This document shows, piece after piece, positions 5,901 through 10,649 of a stretch of 10,649 bases of DNA. The DNA lies in assembly GCA_027858635.1 (NCBI GenBank), contig JAQICG010000109.1, positions 1 through 10,649 on the forward strand, read 5' to 3'. The first letter of the stretch is position 1; each line of letters begins with the position of its first letter. The notes under the pieces are model-generated. The model saw only the letters and a list, made by a program, of their open reading frames with translations, made no database searches and was not told the DNA's origin. The translations under genes and the position numbers were made by a program. This DNA comes from Gammaproteobacteria bacterium. GTDB taxonomy: Bacteria; Pseudomonadota; Gammaproteobacteria; SZUA-229.

Positions 5901-7043
5901 TTGGCAGGCGAGCTGGGCATGTCCTGCCCTTAGAATATTGATGGCCGCATTGAGGTCTGCGTTCTCCGCATACCCGCATTCGACACACTCAAACCTGGAT
6001 TGTGATTTTCGATTCTCGGCGGATACATAGTTGCAAGCAGGACATGTCCGGCTGGTATTACGCGGATTGATGGCAAGTACATCACCACCTCGCCATGCCT
6101 GTTTGTATTCCAGCTGGCGGCGGAACTCGCCCCAGCCCTGATCGAGAATTGATTTGTTGAGGCCAGACTTGGCTTTTACGTTTCGTCCTGGTGCCTCAAG
6201 AGTGCCTATTGCTGACTTGCTCATGTTCGTGACTTTCAAATCTTCGATCACAATCATCGCGTGGTGTTTGCTGATGATGGCTGAAGTTTTGTGGAGAAAG
6301 TCATTCCGGGCATGAGCGACCCGTTGATGCAATCGGGATATTTTCTGTTTCTGTTTTTTCCAATTGCGGCTGAACTTCGTTTTGCGACTCAAACAACGCT
6401 GATATTTCGCCAGCTTTACCGCGTTCTTGCGCAAGGCATTGACCGGCTCGAACATCGTGCCGTCCGAGAGCGTAGCGAACAGTGTAATGCCCGCATCGAG
6501 ACCAACGATGGATGCGGACTGATGCACCGGCTGCGCAACCTCACGCTCGGTCTGGATGCTGGCATACCACTTACCAACAACATGAGACACGGTGACATTT
6601 TTCACGACTCCCAAAACCTCGCGACTCTTGCGGTAGCGAATCCAGCCAAGTTTGGGCAGGAAAATGCGGCTATTGGCCTGGTCGAGCTTGCAACCTTGCG
6701 GATAACGAAAACTGTCTGACTGATTCTTCTTCTTAAAGCGCGGGAAATCGGCACGTTTATCGAAGACATTTTTGTAGGCTTGATCCAGGTCTTTAAGCGT
6801 TTGTTGCAAAGGCTGAGAATGGGTTTTCGATAGCCATTGCGTTTCAGAGCTTTTCCGCCACTCAGTCAGCTGTTTGCATAAATCGGCATAAGACAACTTC
6901 TTTTTTTCGTTTGCATAGTGTTCTTTCTGCAACGCCAACGCCTTGTTGAATACAAATCGGCACGACCCGGCGAAGCGGCGCATATTGCGCTGTTTTTCGC
7001 CGTTCGGCATTAACTCATATTTGAAAGCTTGAAATCGTTTCAT
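5808..7043 (-). CDS. tnpB: TnpB, RNA-guided nuclease of IS200/IS605-type element
   Basis: 411 residues, full length for TnpB. The N-terminal region is basic with the usual start (FQAFKYELMPNGEKQRNMRRFAG pattern). The RuvC-like nuclease residues all appear present: Asp183 in IVGLDAGI, Glu267 in MIVIEDLK and Asp363 in NADLNAAINIL. A zinc ribbon has CPAC (334-337) and CVEC (353-356). The enzyme family cuts DNA under direction of the omega/reRNA made from the element's right end and helps the element persist after TnpA-driven excision. The C-terminal tail (SAIGTHRSDSGYRSLSAVGITVL) is encoded by DNA that also forms the right-end hairpins. The ATG at 7043 is supported by alignment with other TnpBs and by the promoter placed so close that the mRNA would be leaderless. 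It interrupts the gph-trpE neighbourhood; same strand as both. Confidence 0.95.
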   Translation of the reverse strand: MKRFQAFKYELMPNGEKQRNMRRFAGSCRFVFNKALALQKEHYANEKKKLSYADLCKQLTEWRKSSETQWLSKTHSQPLQQTLKDLDQAYKNVFDKRADFPRFKKKNQSDSFRYPQGCKLDQANSRIFLPKLGWIRYRKSREVLGVVKNVTVSHVVGKWYASIQTEREVAQPVHQSASIVGLDAGITLFATLSDGTMFEPVNALRKNAVKLAKYQRCLSRKTKFSRNWKKQKQKISRLHQRVAHARNDFLHKTSAIISKHHAMIVIEDLKVTNMSKSAIGTLEAPGRNVKAKSGLNKSILDQGWGEFRRQLEYKQAWRGGDVLAINPRNTSRTCPACNYVSAENRKSQSRFECVECGYAENADLNAAINILRAGHAQLACQVNGAVMPSAIGTHRSDSGYRSLSAVGITVL

Positions 7044-7049
7044 GATTTA

Positions 7050-7078
7050 ATCATACTCTGGGCTATGAACAATGACAA
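7050..7078 (-). promoter_or_regulatory. Sigma70-type promoter of tnpB, predicted leaderless
   Basis: On the reverse strand TTGTCA (7078-7073), a 17-bp spacer, and TATGAT (7055-7050) match the sigma70 consensus at 5/6 and 5/6. The ATG follows the -10 after only six bases (TAAATC), so transcription should begin at or within a base or two of the start codon, leaving no room for a Shine-Dalgarno site. Confidence 0.75.
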
Positions 7079-7205
7079 CAATATGGGGCACGGTAGACAC
7101 TGTGTTTTTAAGATGCATGTTCATCGCGGGAAGTTGTGGCGGCGCACCAATTGAAATTATTCGGTAGTGCATTGAGCAACAGCAAACACCCACTTAAAAT
7201 TTAAA

Positions 7206-7253
7206 GGACGGCGTTGCCGTCCGCGCTATTCATCCCCGCCCTGAACGACGGGG
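7206..7253 (-). repeat. Left-end hairpins of the tnpB element
   Basis: Two adjacent stems. 7234-7253 reads CCCCGTC, loop GTTCAG, GGCGGGG on the reverse strand (7 bp with one G-U pair) and resembles the right-end hairpin. 7206-7222 is a perfect 7-bp stem, GGACGGC/GCCGTCC, with a 3-nt loop. The 150 bp between them and the tnpB promoter contain no gene I can support; a tnpA might be expected there in a two-gene element, but none is seen. Confidence 0.55.
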
Positions 7254-7306
7254 CTTTTCGCGCATTCTGGTAAATCAAGTTCGTGCAGAGCACTACCGCT
7301 CAGCGA

Positions 7307-7981
7307 CTACCAGTTAACAATATTTTTAATTTCCGCCATGGAATCGACCACCGCATCCGGATGGTAATCCCGAATATTTTCGCCGTGATTGTAGCCATAC
7401 GACATGCAGATAATATCAAACCCGGCCGCGCGTGCCGCTTTCACATCGCTCATGGAATCGCCCAGCATCAGTGAATGCGCCGGCGTCACGCCCAGCTTTT
7501 CGGCGGCGTGCAGCAAGGGCAATGGATCGGGTTTTTTCTTCTCCAGGGTATCGCCACAGACCACGATCTCGAAATAATCGGCGATGCCCAGATCTTTTAA
7601 AATCGGCAGGGTGAACTGAGCCGCCTTGTTAGTGACACAGCCCATTTTTACGCCGGTGGTTTTCAGAAACTCCAGCGCCTCTTTCACACCAGGGTACAGG
7701 CAGCTGCGTTTTGAAGTATTGACGGCATACAGCTCGTTGAAAATCGGCAGGGCTTTTTCAAACAGCGCCTCATCAGGCTCGCCCTCCAGCTGGTTAATCA
7801 GGCCGCGACGCACCAGACGCTCAACGCCGTTGCCCACCCAGTGCCGCACCCGCTCTTCTCCGCGTGTCGGCATGTCCAGCGCTTTCAGCATTTCATCCAC
7901 GCAGTAAGCCAGATCGGGCACGCTATCGACCAGCGTGCCGTCTACATCTATCAGCACCATGTCGGGTTTTTTTATTGCCAT
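7307..7981 (-). CDS. gph: Phosphoglycolate phosphatase (HAD family)
   Basis: The enzyme removes phosphate from 2-phosphoglycolate, formed by Rubisco oxygenation or DNA end repair, in the cytoplasm. The 224-residue protein shows all four HAD motifs: IDVDGTLVDS (11-20, nucleophile Asp12 and acid/base Asp14), VTNK (116-119), KKKPDP (148-153, Lys150) and LGDSMSDVKAA (173-183, Asp175 and Asp179). The helical cap lies in between, as in Gph. The ATG has GGAG five bases upstream. The gene lies downstream of rpe on the same strand, the common rpe-gph-trpE order; here the rpe-gph spacer is filled with repeats, and the gph-trpE spacer with a tnpB element. HAD phosphatases vary in substrate, so the specificity rests on sequence pattern and context. 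Confidence 0.93.
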   Translation of the reverse strand: MAIKKPDMVLIDVDGTLVDSVPDLAYCVDEMLKALDMPTRGEERVRHWVGNGVERLVRRGLINQLEGEPDEALFEKALPIFNELYAVNTSKRSCLYPGVKEALEFLKTTGVKMGCVTNKAAQFTLPILKDLGIADYFEIVVCGDTLEKKKPDPLPLLHAAEKLGVTPAHSLMLGDSMSDVKAARAAGFDIICMSYGYNHGENIRDYHPDAVVDSMAEIKNIVNW

Positions 7982-8000
7982 TATTACTCCAAAACATTAT

Positions 8001-8219
8001 TAACCGCAGACAAATTTTTCAGGAAAAAATTTGAACAGCCGCAGGCTGGCCCGAAGGGTGGAGGGCAGGAAGCCTGGAATAATCGCCGAGGCACAGAGAA
8101 AAGCATTAGTTAGTTAAGTATTGTGGGTGCGAATTCATTCACACCAGTCCCAATTAACTTATTTTGTTCGAATAAGTCCAAACCTAAAAAGCTCTGCGCC
8201 TCGGCGTCTCTGCGGTAAA
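8001..8219. repeat. Inverted repeat between rpe and gph, left arm interrupted
   Basis: The right arm (8192-8219), read on the reverse strand, is ACCGCAGAGACGCCGAGGCGCAGAG. The left arm on the plus strand begins ACCGCAGA (8003-8010) and continues with CGCCGAGGCACAGAG only at 8084-8098, so 73 bp sit within it. Between the arms, 8128-8145 is a smaller hairpin (GTGCGAAT, TC, ATTCACAC; one mismatch). With the arms joined, this is a hairpin-type dispersed repeat of the kind common in proteobacterial intergenic DNA. No gene is visible in this 245-bp spacer. Confidence 0.7.
8011..8083. repeat. 73-bp structured insert inside the repeat arm
   Basis: The insert starts with a near-perfect palindrome (8011-8033; CAAATTTTTC and GAAAAAATTTG halves), then a small hairpin CAGCC-GCA-GGCTG (8036-8048), and a wider pairing of CAGGCT (8042-8047) with AGCCTG (8071-8076). 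It is purine-rich in the middle. I see no reading frame in it. It looks like a small repetitive element that entered an older repeat. Confidence 0.5.
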
Positions 8220-8226
8220 AAGCTTC

Positions 8227-8913
8227 TTACGCTTTCGCCAGCTCGGCGCGCATGGCGGCGACTACGCTGTCGTAATCGTGGGCATCATCCTTGCCTACGG
8301 CACCAAAAATCGCAGAGCCGGCGACAAAAGTATCGGCACCAGCGGCAGCAATCTCGCGAATATTATCGACTTTCACACCACCGTCAACTTCCAGGCGGAT
8401 GTCATAACCGGATTCATCGATCAGCTTGCGCGCTTCGCGCAGCTTATCCAGCGTAGCCGGAATAAAAGACTGGCCGCCGAAACCAGGGTTGACTGACATC
8501 AGCAGAATCATGTCCACTTTGTCCATGACATATTTCAGACAGCTCAGCGGTGTCGCCGGATTAAATACCAGCCCTGCTTTACAACCCTGCTCATGAATCA
8601 ACTGTAGCGTGCGGTCCACATGTTCCGAGGCTTCGGGATGGAAAGTGATATAGGAGGCGCCCGCTTTGGCGAAATCGGGAATGATGCGATCAACCGGCTT
8701 AACCATCAGATGCACATCGACCTCAGCGGTGACGCCGTGCTTGCGCAGCGCTTCACATACCAGCGGACCAATAGTCAGGTTGGGGACATAGTGGTTATCC
8801 ATTACATCAAAATGCACAATATCTGCACCCGATTTAAGGACGTTATCCACTTCCTCGCCCAGACGGGCAAAGTCAGCGGATAATATGGATGGAGCTATCT
8901 TGAAATCGGCCAT
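8227..8913 (-). CDS. rpe: Ribulose-phosphate 3-epimerase
   Basis: Rpe interconverts ribulose 5-phosphate and xylulose 5-phosphate in the pentose phosphate pathway and, in autotrophs, the Calvin cycle. The 228-residue TIM barrel has the family start IAPSILSADFARLGEE (6-21), the metal ligands His34 and Asp36 in VHFDVMDNHYVPN, His68 in DVHLMV, Asp177 in LEVDGGV, the loop MSVNPGFGGQ (139-148), and the phosphate loop VAGSAIF (197-203). A good ribosome site (GAGGAA, five bases before the ATG) fixes the start. It is the first of the minus-strand series rpe-gph-trp and is divergent from the CopD-like gene. A TAAAAT about 55 bp before the start could be its -10, but no clear -35 was found. Confidence 0.97.
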   Translation of the reverse strand: MADFKIAPSILSADFARLGEEVDNVLKSGADIVHFDVMDNHYVPNLTIGPLVCEALRKHGVTAEVDVHLMVKPVDRIIPDFAKAGASYITFHPEASEHVDRTLQLIHEQGCKAGLVFNPATPLSCLKYVMDKVDMILLMSVNPGFGGQSFIPATLDKLREARKLIDESGYDIRLEVDGGVKVDNIREIAAAGADTFVAGSAIFGAVGKDDAHDYDSVVAAMRAELAKA

Positions 8914-9227
8914 GGTAATTCCTCAAAAAAATTTAAGCCCTTAAACGACAGAGCATGAAAGCCGCACATTTTACATGATTGCCACGCCGCTTGCACCGTA
9001 AGGCGTCTGGAGGCTGTCGGATTTAGGATGAATTGGTTGCGGAAGCGGGAGAGCGTCCTAAACTCCCCAATTTTTCGTAGCGTAAAACGACTATGCGCCT
9101 CAAAATCGGGAAGAGAGTGCTCCCCCTCACACTCCCTCGCTTCACCCCCCCCCCTACACCCGACAACCTCCTTGCATCATTTAAAAAGCACTATAATATG
9201 CCAACCACACTATTTTGGAGATTCGAC
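8914..9227. other. Divergent intergenic region, rpe / CopD-like gene
   Basis: 314 bp between divergent starts. It holds an inverted pair TTTAGGA (9022-9028) / TCCTAAA (9056-9062), a C-rich stretch at 9122-9161 with a run of ten C, and the promoter region of the CopD-like gene. An open frame extends upstream of 9228 across the C-rich stretch but has no family resemblance or ribosome site and is not taken as coding. Confidence 0.6.
9192..9197 (+). promoter_or_regulatory. Consensus -10 (TATAAT) before the CopD-like gene
   Basis: TATAAT stands 30 bp before the ATG. The best -35-like hexamers upstream (TTGCAT at 9172-9177, 14-bp spacing; CTTGCA at 9171-9176, 15-bp spacing) are short-spaced and partial, so the promoter may need an activator or may be weak. 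Confidence 0.5.
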
Positions 9228-9683
9228 ATGTCTATTGGCATCGCTTTGCACCTGCTGGCCGTCATTATCTGGGTAGGCGGCATGTTTTTCGCCCACATGT
9301 TGCTGCGCCCCGCCGCCGCTCAGGTACTCGAGCCACCTTTACGGCTTAAGCTCTGGGTGCAGGTTTTCAGAAACTTTTTCCTCTGGGTGTGGATAGCGAT
9401 CACTATTCTGCTGATCAGCGGTTACTGGATGGTGTTCAGCGTATTTGGCGGATTCGCCAATGTCGGCCTTCATGTTCACATCATGCACGGCCTGGGCATC
9501 GTCATGATAATCATTTTCATGTTTATCTATTTCTCCTCCTACCGCAAACTCCGGCACGCCGTTATTGTCGAAAATTTTCAGGAGGGTGGCATCAAGCTGG
9601 CTCAGATCAGACGTCTGGTGGGCATTAACATCTTGATTGGGCTAGCCATTTCAGTCATTGCCAGCGCCGGACGCTACCTATAA
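9228..9683 (+). CDS. CopD-like small integral membrane protein
   Basis: 151 residues with four predicted membrane spans: about 3-25 (IALHLLAVIIWVGGMFFAHML), 50-72 (NFFLWVWIAITILLISGYW), 82-104 (around HIMHGLGIVMIIIFMF) and 129-148 (LVGINILIGLAISVIASAG). The H-x14-H pattern with IWVGGMFFAH in helix 1 (His8, His23), the His cluster 82/84/87 and the C-terminal AGRYL fit the short CopD-like family; such histidines often bind heme or copper in this fold, but here that is inference. I place the start at 9228, where GGAG stands seven bases upstream and the first helix begins; the frame is open further upstream, but that part is low-complexity and lacks a ribosome site. It lies next to a cytochrome c gene, each with its own terminator, so they may be functionally linked but are probably separate transcripts. 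Confidence 0.75.
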   Translation: MSIGIALHLLAVIIWVGGMFFAHMLLRPAAAQVLEPPLRLKLWVQVFRNFFLWVWIAITILLISGYWMVFSVFGGFANVGLHVHIMHGLGIVMIIIFMFIYFSSYRKLRHAVIVENFQEGGIKLAQIRRLVGINILIGLAISVIASAGRYL

Positions 9684-9710
9684 TGGGTAACTAGGCATAC
9701 CCATTTATTT
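9683..9710 (+). terminator. Intrinsic terminator after the CopD-like gene
   Basis: ATGGGTA (9683-9689) pairs perfectly with TACCCAT (9698-9704) around an 8-nt loop and is followed by TTATTTT. The stem begins on the last base of the stop codon. It is a short stem, so termination may be partial. A further weak pairing AGGGT/ACCCT followed by seven T occurs by about 9748. Confidence 0.55.
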
Positions 9711-9801
9711 TAGGGTAAAATTCCCGGCCACGAAGAACCCTATTTTTTTCTTTGATTTATTATTGCCGGTAAAACCGGAAAAACTTCTCCAGGAGAGTAT
9801 T

Positions 9802-10110
9802 ATGAAACGTAAAATTTTAACTGTATTATCCGCGCTGGCACTGGTTGCCGCTTCCAACGTGACTTTTGCTGCTGATGCCGCTGCCGGCAAAGCCAAAGCC
9901 GCCATGTGTGCCGGCTGCCACGGCCCCAAAGGCATCAGCCTTGCGCCTATCTACCCTAACCTGGCCGGTCAGAAAGAAGCTTACCTGGTTACACAGATCA
10001 AGGCCTTCCGTGACGGCACCCGTGTTAACGCCATTATGGCGCCCATGGTCAAAAACCTGAGCGATGCCGATGCGGAAAATCTGGCGGCTCACTTCTCAAG
10101 CCTGAAATAA
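9802..10110 (+). CDS. Small periplasmic class I cytochrome c (c553-like)
   Basis: 102 residues with a Sec signal peptide (MKRKILTVLSALALVAASN, likely cut after TFA at 21-23) and one heme-binding motif CAGCH (36-40; Cys36 and Cys39 thioether, His40 axial). The sixth ligand is most likely Met79 or Met82 in NAIMAPMVKNL. The pattern GCHGPKG, PNLAGQ (52-57), FRDGTR (69-74) and LSDADAENLAAHF is that of the c553/c4-type monoheme carriers that shuttle electrons to terminal oxidases or other periplasmic enzymes. The ATG at 9802 is chosen because AGGAG stands six bases upstream and the signal peptide starts there; the frame is open to 9763 but without meaning. A strong terminator follows, overlapping the next gene's beginning. 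Confidence 0.93.
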   Translation: MKRKILTVLSALALVAASNVTFAADAAAGKAKAAMCAGCHGPKGISLAPIYPNLAGQKEAYLVTQIKAFRDGTRVNAIMAPMVKNLSDADAENLAAHFSSLK

Positions 10111-10122
10111 GTCATCGCTGAC

Positions 10123-10649
10123 TTGTTCAGAAAAGGCCCCAACGGCAGATCCTGCATTGGGGCTTTTTTATGCCTGCTGTTTTTCTACGCCGCGGCACCT
10201 GTTTCCGCTGCACAGCCATTTCTCACCCAGGATCAAAACCCCTTCTCGCTGATCCACGGGCAACCGCAGCCCGTTGCCGCGCAACTGCCCGATGCGGGTG
10301 CGACTGAATGGTTACTGACGCTGGACATCACCAATACCTTAAACGCTGAAGCTATTAATAGTGAAAAGCTGTTGATTGATTTCGAGTCCTATCACCTGCG
10401 GCTGGCCTGGCTTTATGGCCTTAACGAAGACTGGGCATTAAAAATTGATGTGCCGCTGATCCATTACGGCAGGGGCTTTCTCGACCACAGCATCGACCGC
10501 TGGCACGAGTTTTTTGGTTTGCCACGCGCCGATCGACCCAATGTTTCCCATGATCAGTTTCACATTTTTTACGCCCGGGATGGCCAGACTCTGATCAACC
10601 TCGACAGCCCCGACGGCGGTCTCGGTGACATACAGCTGGCCCTCGGCAG
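10123..10649 (+). CDS. DUF3187-family protein, 5' part (runs off window)
   Basis: An open frame follows the cytochrome stop in the same frame and continues to the window edge (about 175 residues seen). From QNPFSLIHGQPQ (about 38-49) onward it has DUF3187 features: LDITNTLN, a tyrosine- and tryptophan-rich series with YGLNEDWALKIDVPLIHYG, FLDHSIDRWHEFFGLPRADRP and GLGDIQLALG at the end. The family is uncharacterised; members look like outer-membrane beta-barrel or surface proteins, which is inference. No ATG exists in this frame. A TTG at 10123, 12 nt after the cytochrome stop, gives a convincing signal peptide (MFRKGPNGRS, then a hydrophobic run, then APVSA before AQ, about 26-29). There is no ribosome-binding site before it, so start by re-initiation after the cytochrome gene is possible. 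The terminator hairpin lies inside these first codons. Confidence 0.72.
   Translation, partial: MFRKGPNGRSCIGAFLCLLFFYAAAPVSAAQPFLTQDQNPFSLIHGQPQPVAAQLPDAGATEWLLTLDITNTLNAEAINSEKLLIDFESYHLRLAWLYGLNEDWALKIDVPLIHYGRGFLDHSIDRWHEFFGLPRADRPNVSHDQFHIFYARDGQTLINLDSPDGGLGDIQLALG
10136..10169 (+). terminator. Strong intrinsic terminator after cytochrome c
   Basis: GCCCCAA (10136-10142) pairs with TTGGGGC (10157-10163); inside it GCAG pairs with CTGC around loop ATC, with one small bulge. Six T follow (10164-10169). This is a textbook terminator 25 nt after the cytochrome stop. It also falls within the apparent signal-peptide codons of the DUF3187 frame. Confidence 0.9.

Larger units (their letters stand above)
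5791..7269 (-). mobile_element. tnpB-only IS200/IS605-type insertion element (IS1341 group), ends inferred
   Basis: About 1.48 kb holding only tnpB, placed between gph and trpE. The right end (low coordinates) is taken as the TCAA read on the reverse strand at 5794-5791, just past the subterminal hairpin 5801-5820. The left end is less sure: TTAC on the reverse strand at 7273-7270 could be the flanking target tetranucleotide, putting the end at 7269; an overlapping TTGAT (7278-7274) would put it at 7273. Both ends carry a related hairpin with similar spacing from the tip, as in this family, and there are no terminal inverted repeats or target duplications, also as expected. No tnpA is present, so movement would need TnpA from elsewhere. 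Boundaries are inference from motifs. Confidence 0.72.

Noticed and set aside
7234..7260. Plus-strand intrinsic terminator (GC hairpin followed by CTTTT)
   Set aside because: No plus-strand gene ends here, and the hairpin pairs better on the reverse strand; it is explained as the left-end structure of the tnpB element.
9093..9227. N-terminal extension of the CopD-like protein
   Set aside because: The extra residues come from the C-rich low-complexity stretch; the ATG at 9228 has a good ribosome site and begins the first membrane helix, and the promoter -10 lies inside the extension.
10170..10250. ATG at 10170 as start of the DUF3187 protein
   Set aside because: It is in a different frame and gives an unrelated product; it would only work with a sequencing error, kept as an alternative in the findings.

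Overview
The window reads as the chromosome of a gammaproteobacterium. The evidence is an rpe-gph-trpE block, a trpG-trpD-trpC block with monofunctional TrpC, and an OsmC-family gene of the YhfA type after trpC. The same neighbourhood is known from Pseudomonas-like and sulfur-oxidising gammaproteobacteria. A TIGR03790-family gene suggests a host with the exosortase/PEP-CTERM sorting system, because that family is reported almost only from such genomes. I cannot name the genus.

Layout, from the right-hand part leftward on the minus strand: rpe (8227-8913), a 245-bp spacer packed with nested repeats, gph (7307-7981), a tnpB-only IS200/IS605-type element (about 5791-7269), trpE (4179-5681), a secreted TIGR03790-family protein (3128-4171), trpG (2525-3109), trpD (1442-2455), trpC (642-1439), a 356-bp non-coding spacer with a large inverted repeat, and the 5' part of a YhfA-like OsmC gene (1-285, cut by the window edge). 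On the plus strand at the right end are a small CopD-like membrane protein (9228-9683), a small periplasmic cytochrome c (9802-10110) with a strong intrinsic terminator, and the first part of a DUF3187 gene that runs off the window.

How the genes work together: TrpE and TrpG form anthranilate synthase, TrpD attaches phosphoribosyl to anthranilate, and TrpC closes the indole ring. Rpe and Gph are sugar-phosphate housekeeping enzymes that often sit upstream of trpE. The tight spacing in trpE-TIGR03790-trpG (7 and 18 nt) and trpD-trpC (2 nt) predicts one transcript.

The most unusual points are: (i) a signal-peptide-bearing protein of unknown function inside the tryptophan operon; (ii) an apparently intact TnpB nuclease gene with a near-consensus promoter that predicts a leaderless mRNA, and an overlapping omega/reRNA region whose guide would be the DNA just upstream of trpE; (iii) three kinds of repeat filling the intergenic spaces around the trp genes, including one repeat apparently interrupted by another; (iv) an intrinsic terminator that lies inside the signal-peptide codons of the DUF3187 gene; (v) no crp/vfr gene between trpC and the OsmC gene. 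I found no CRISPR array, tRNA or rRNA.
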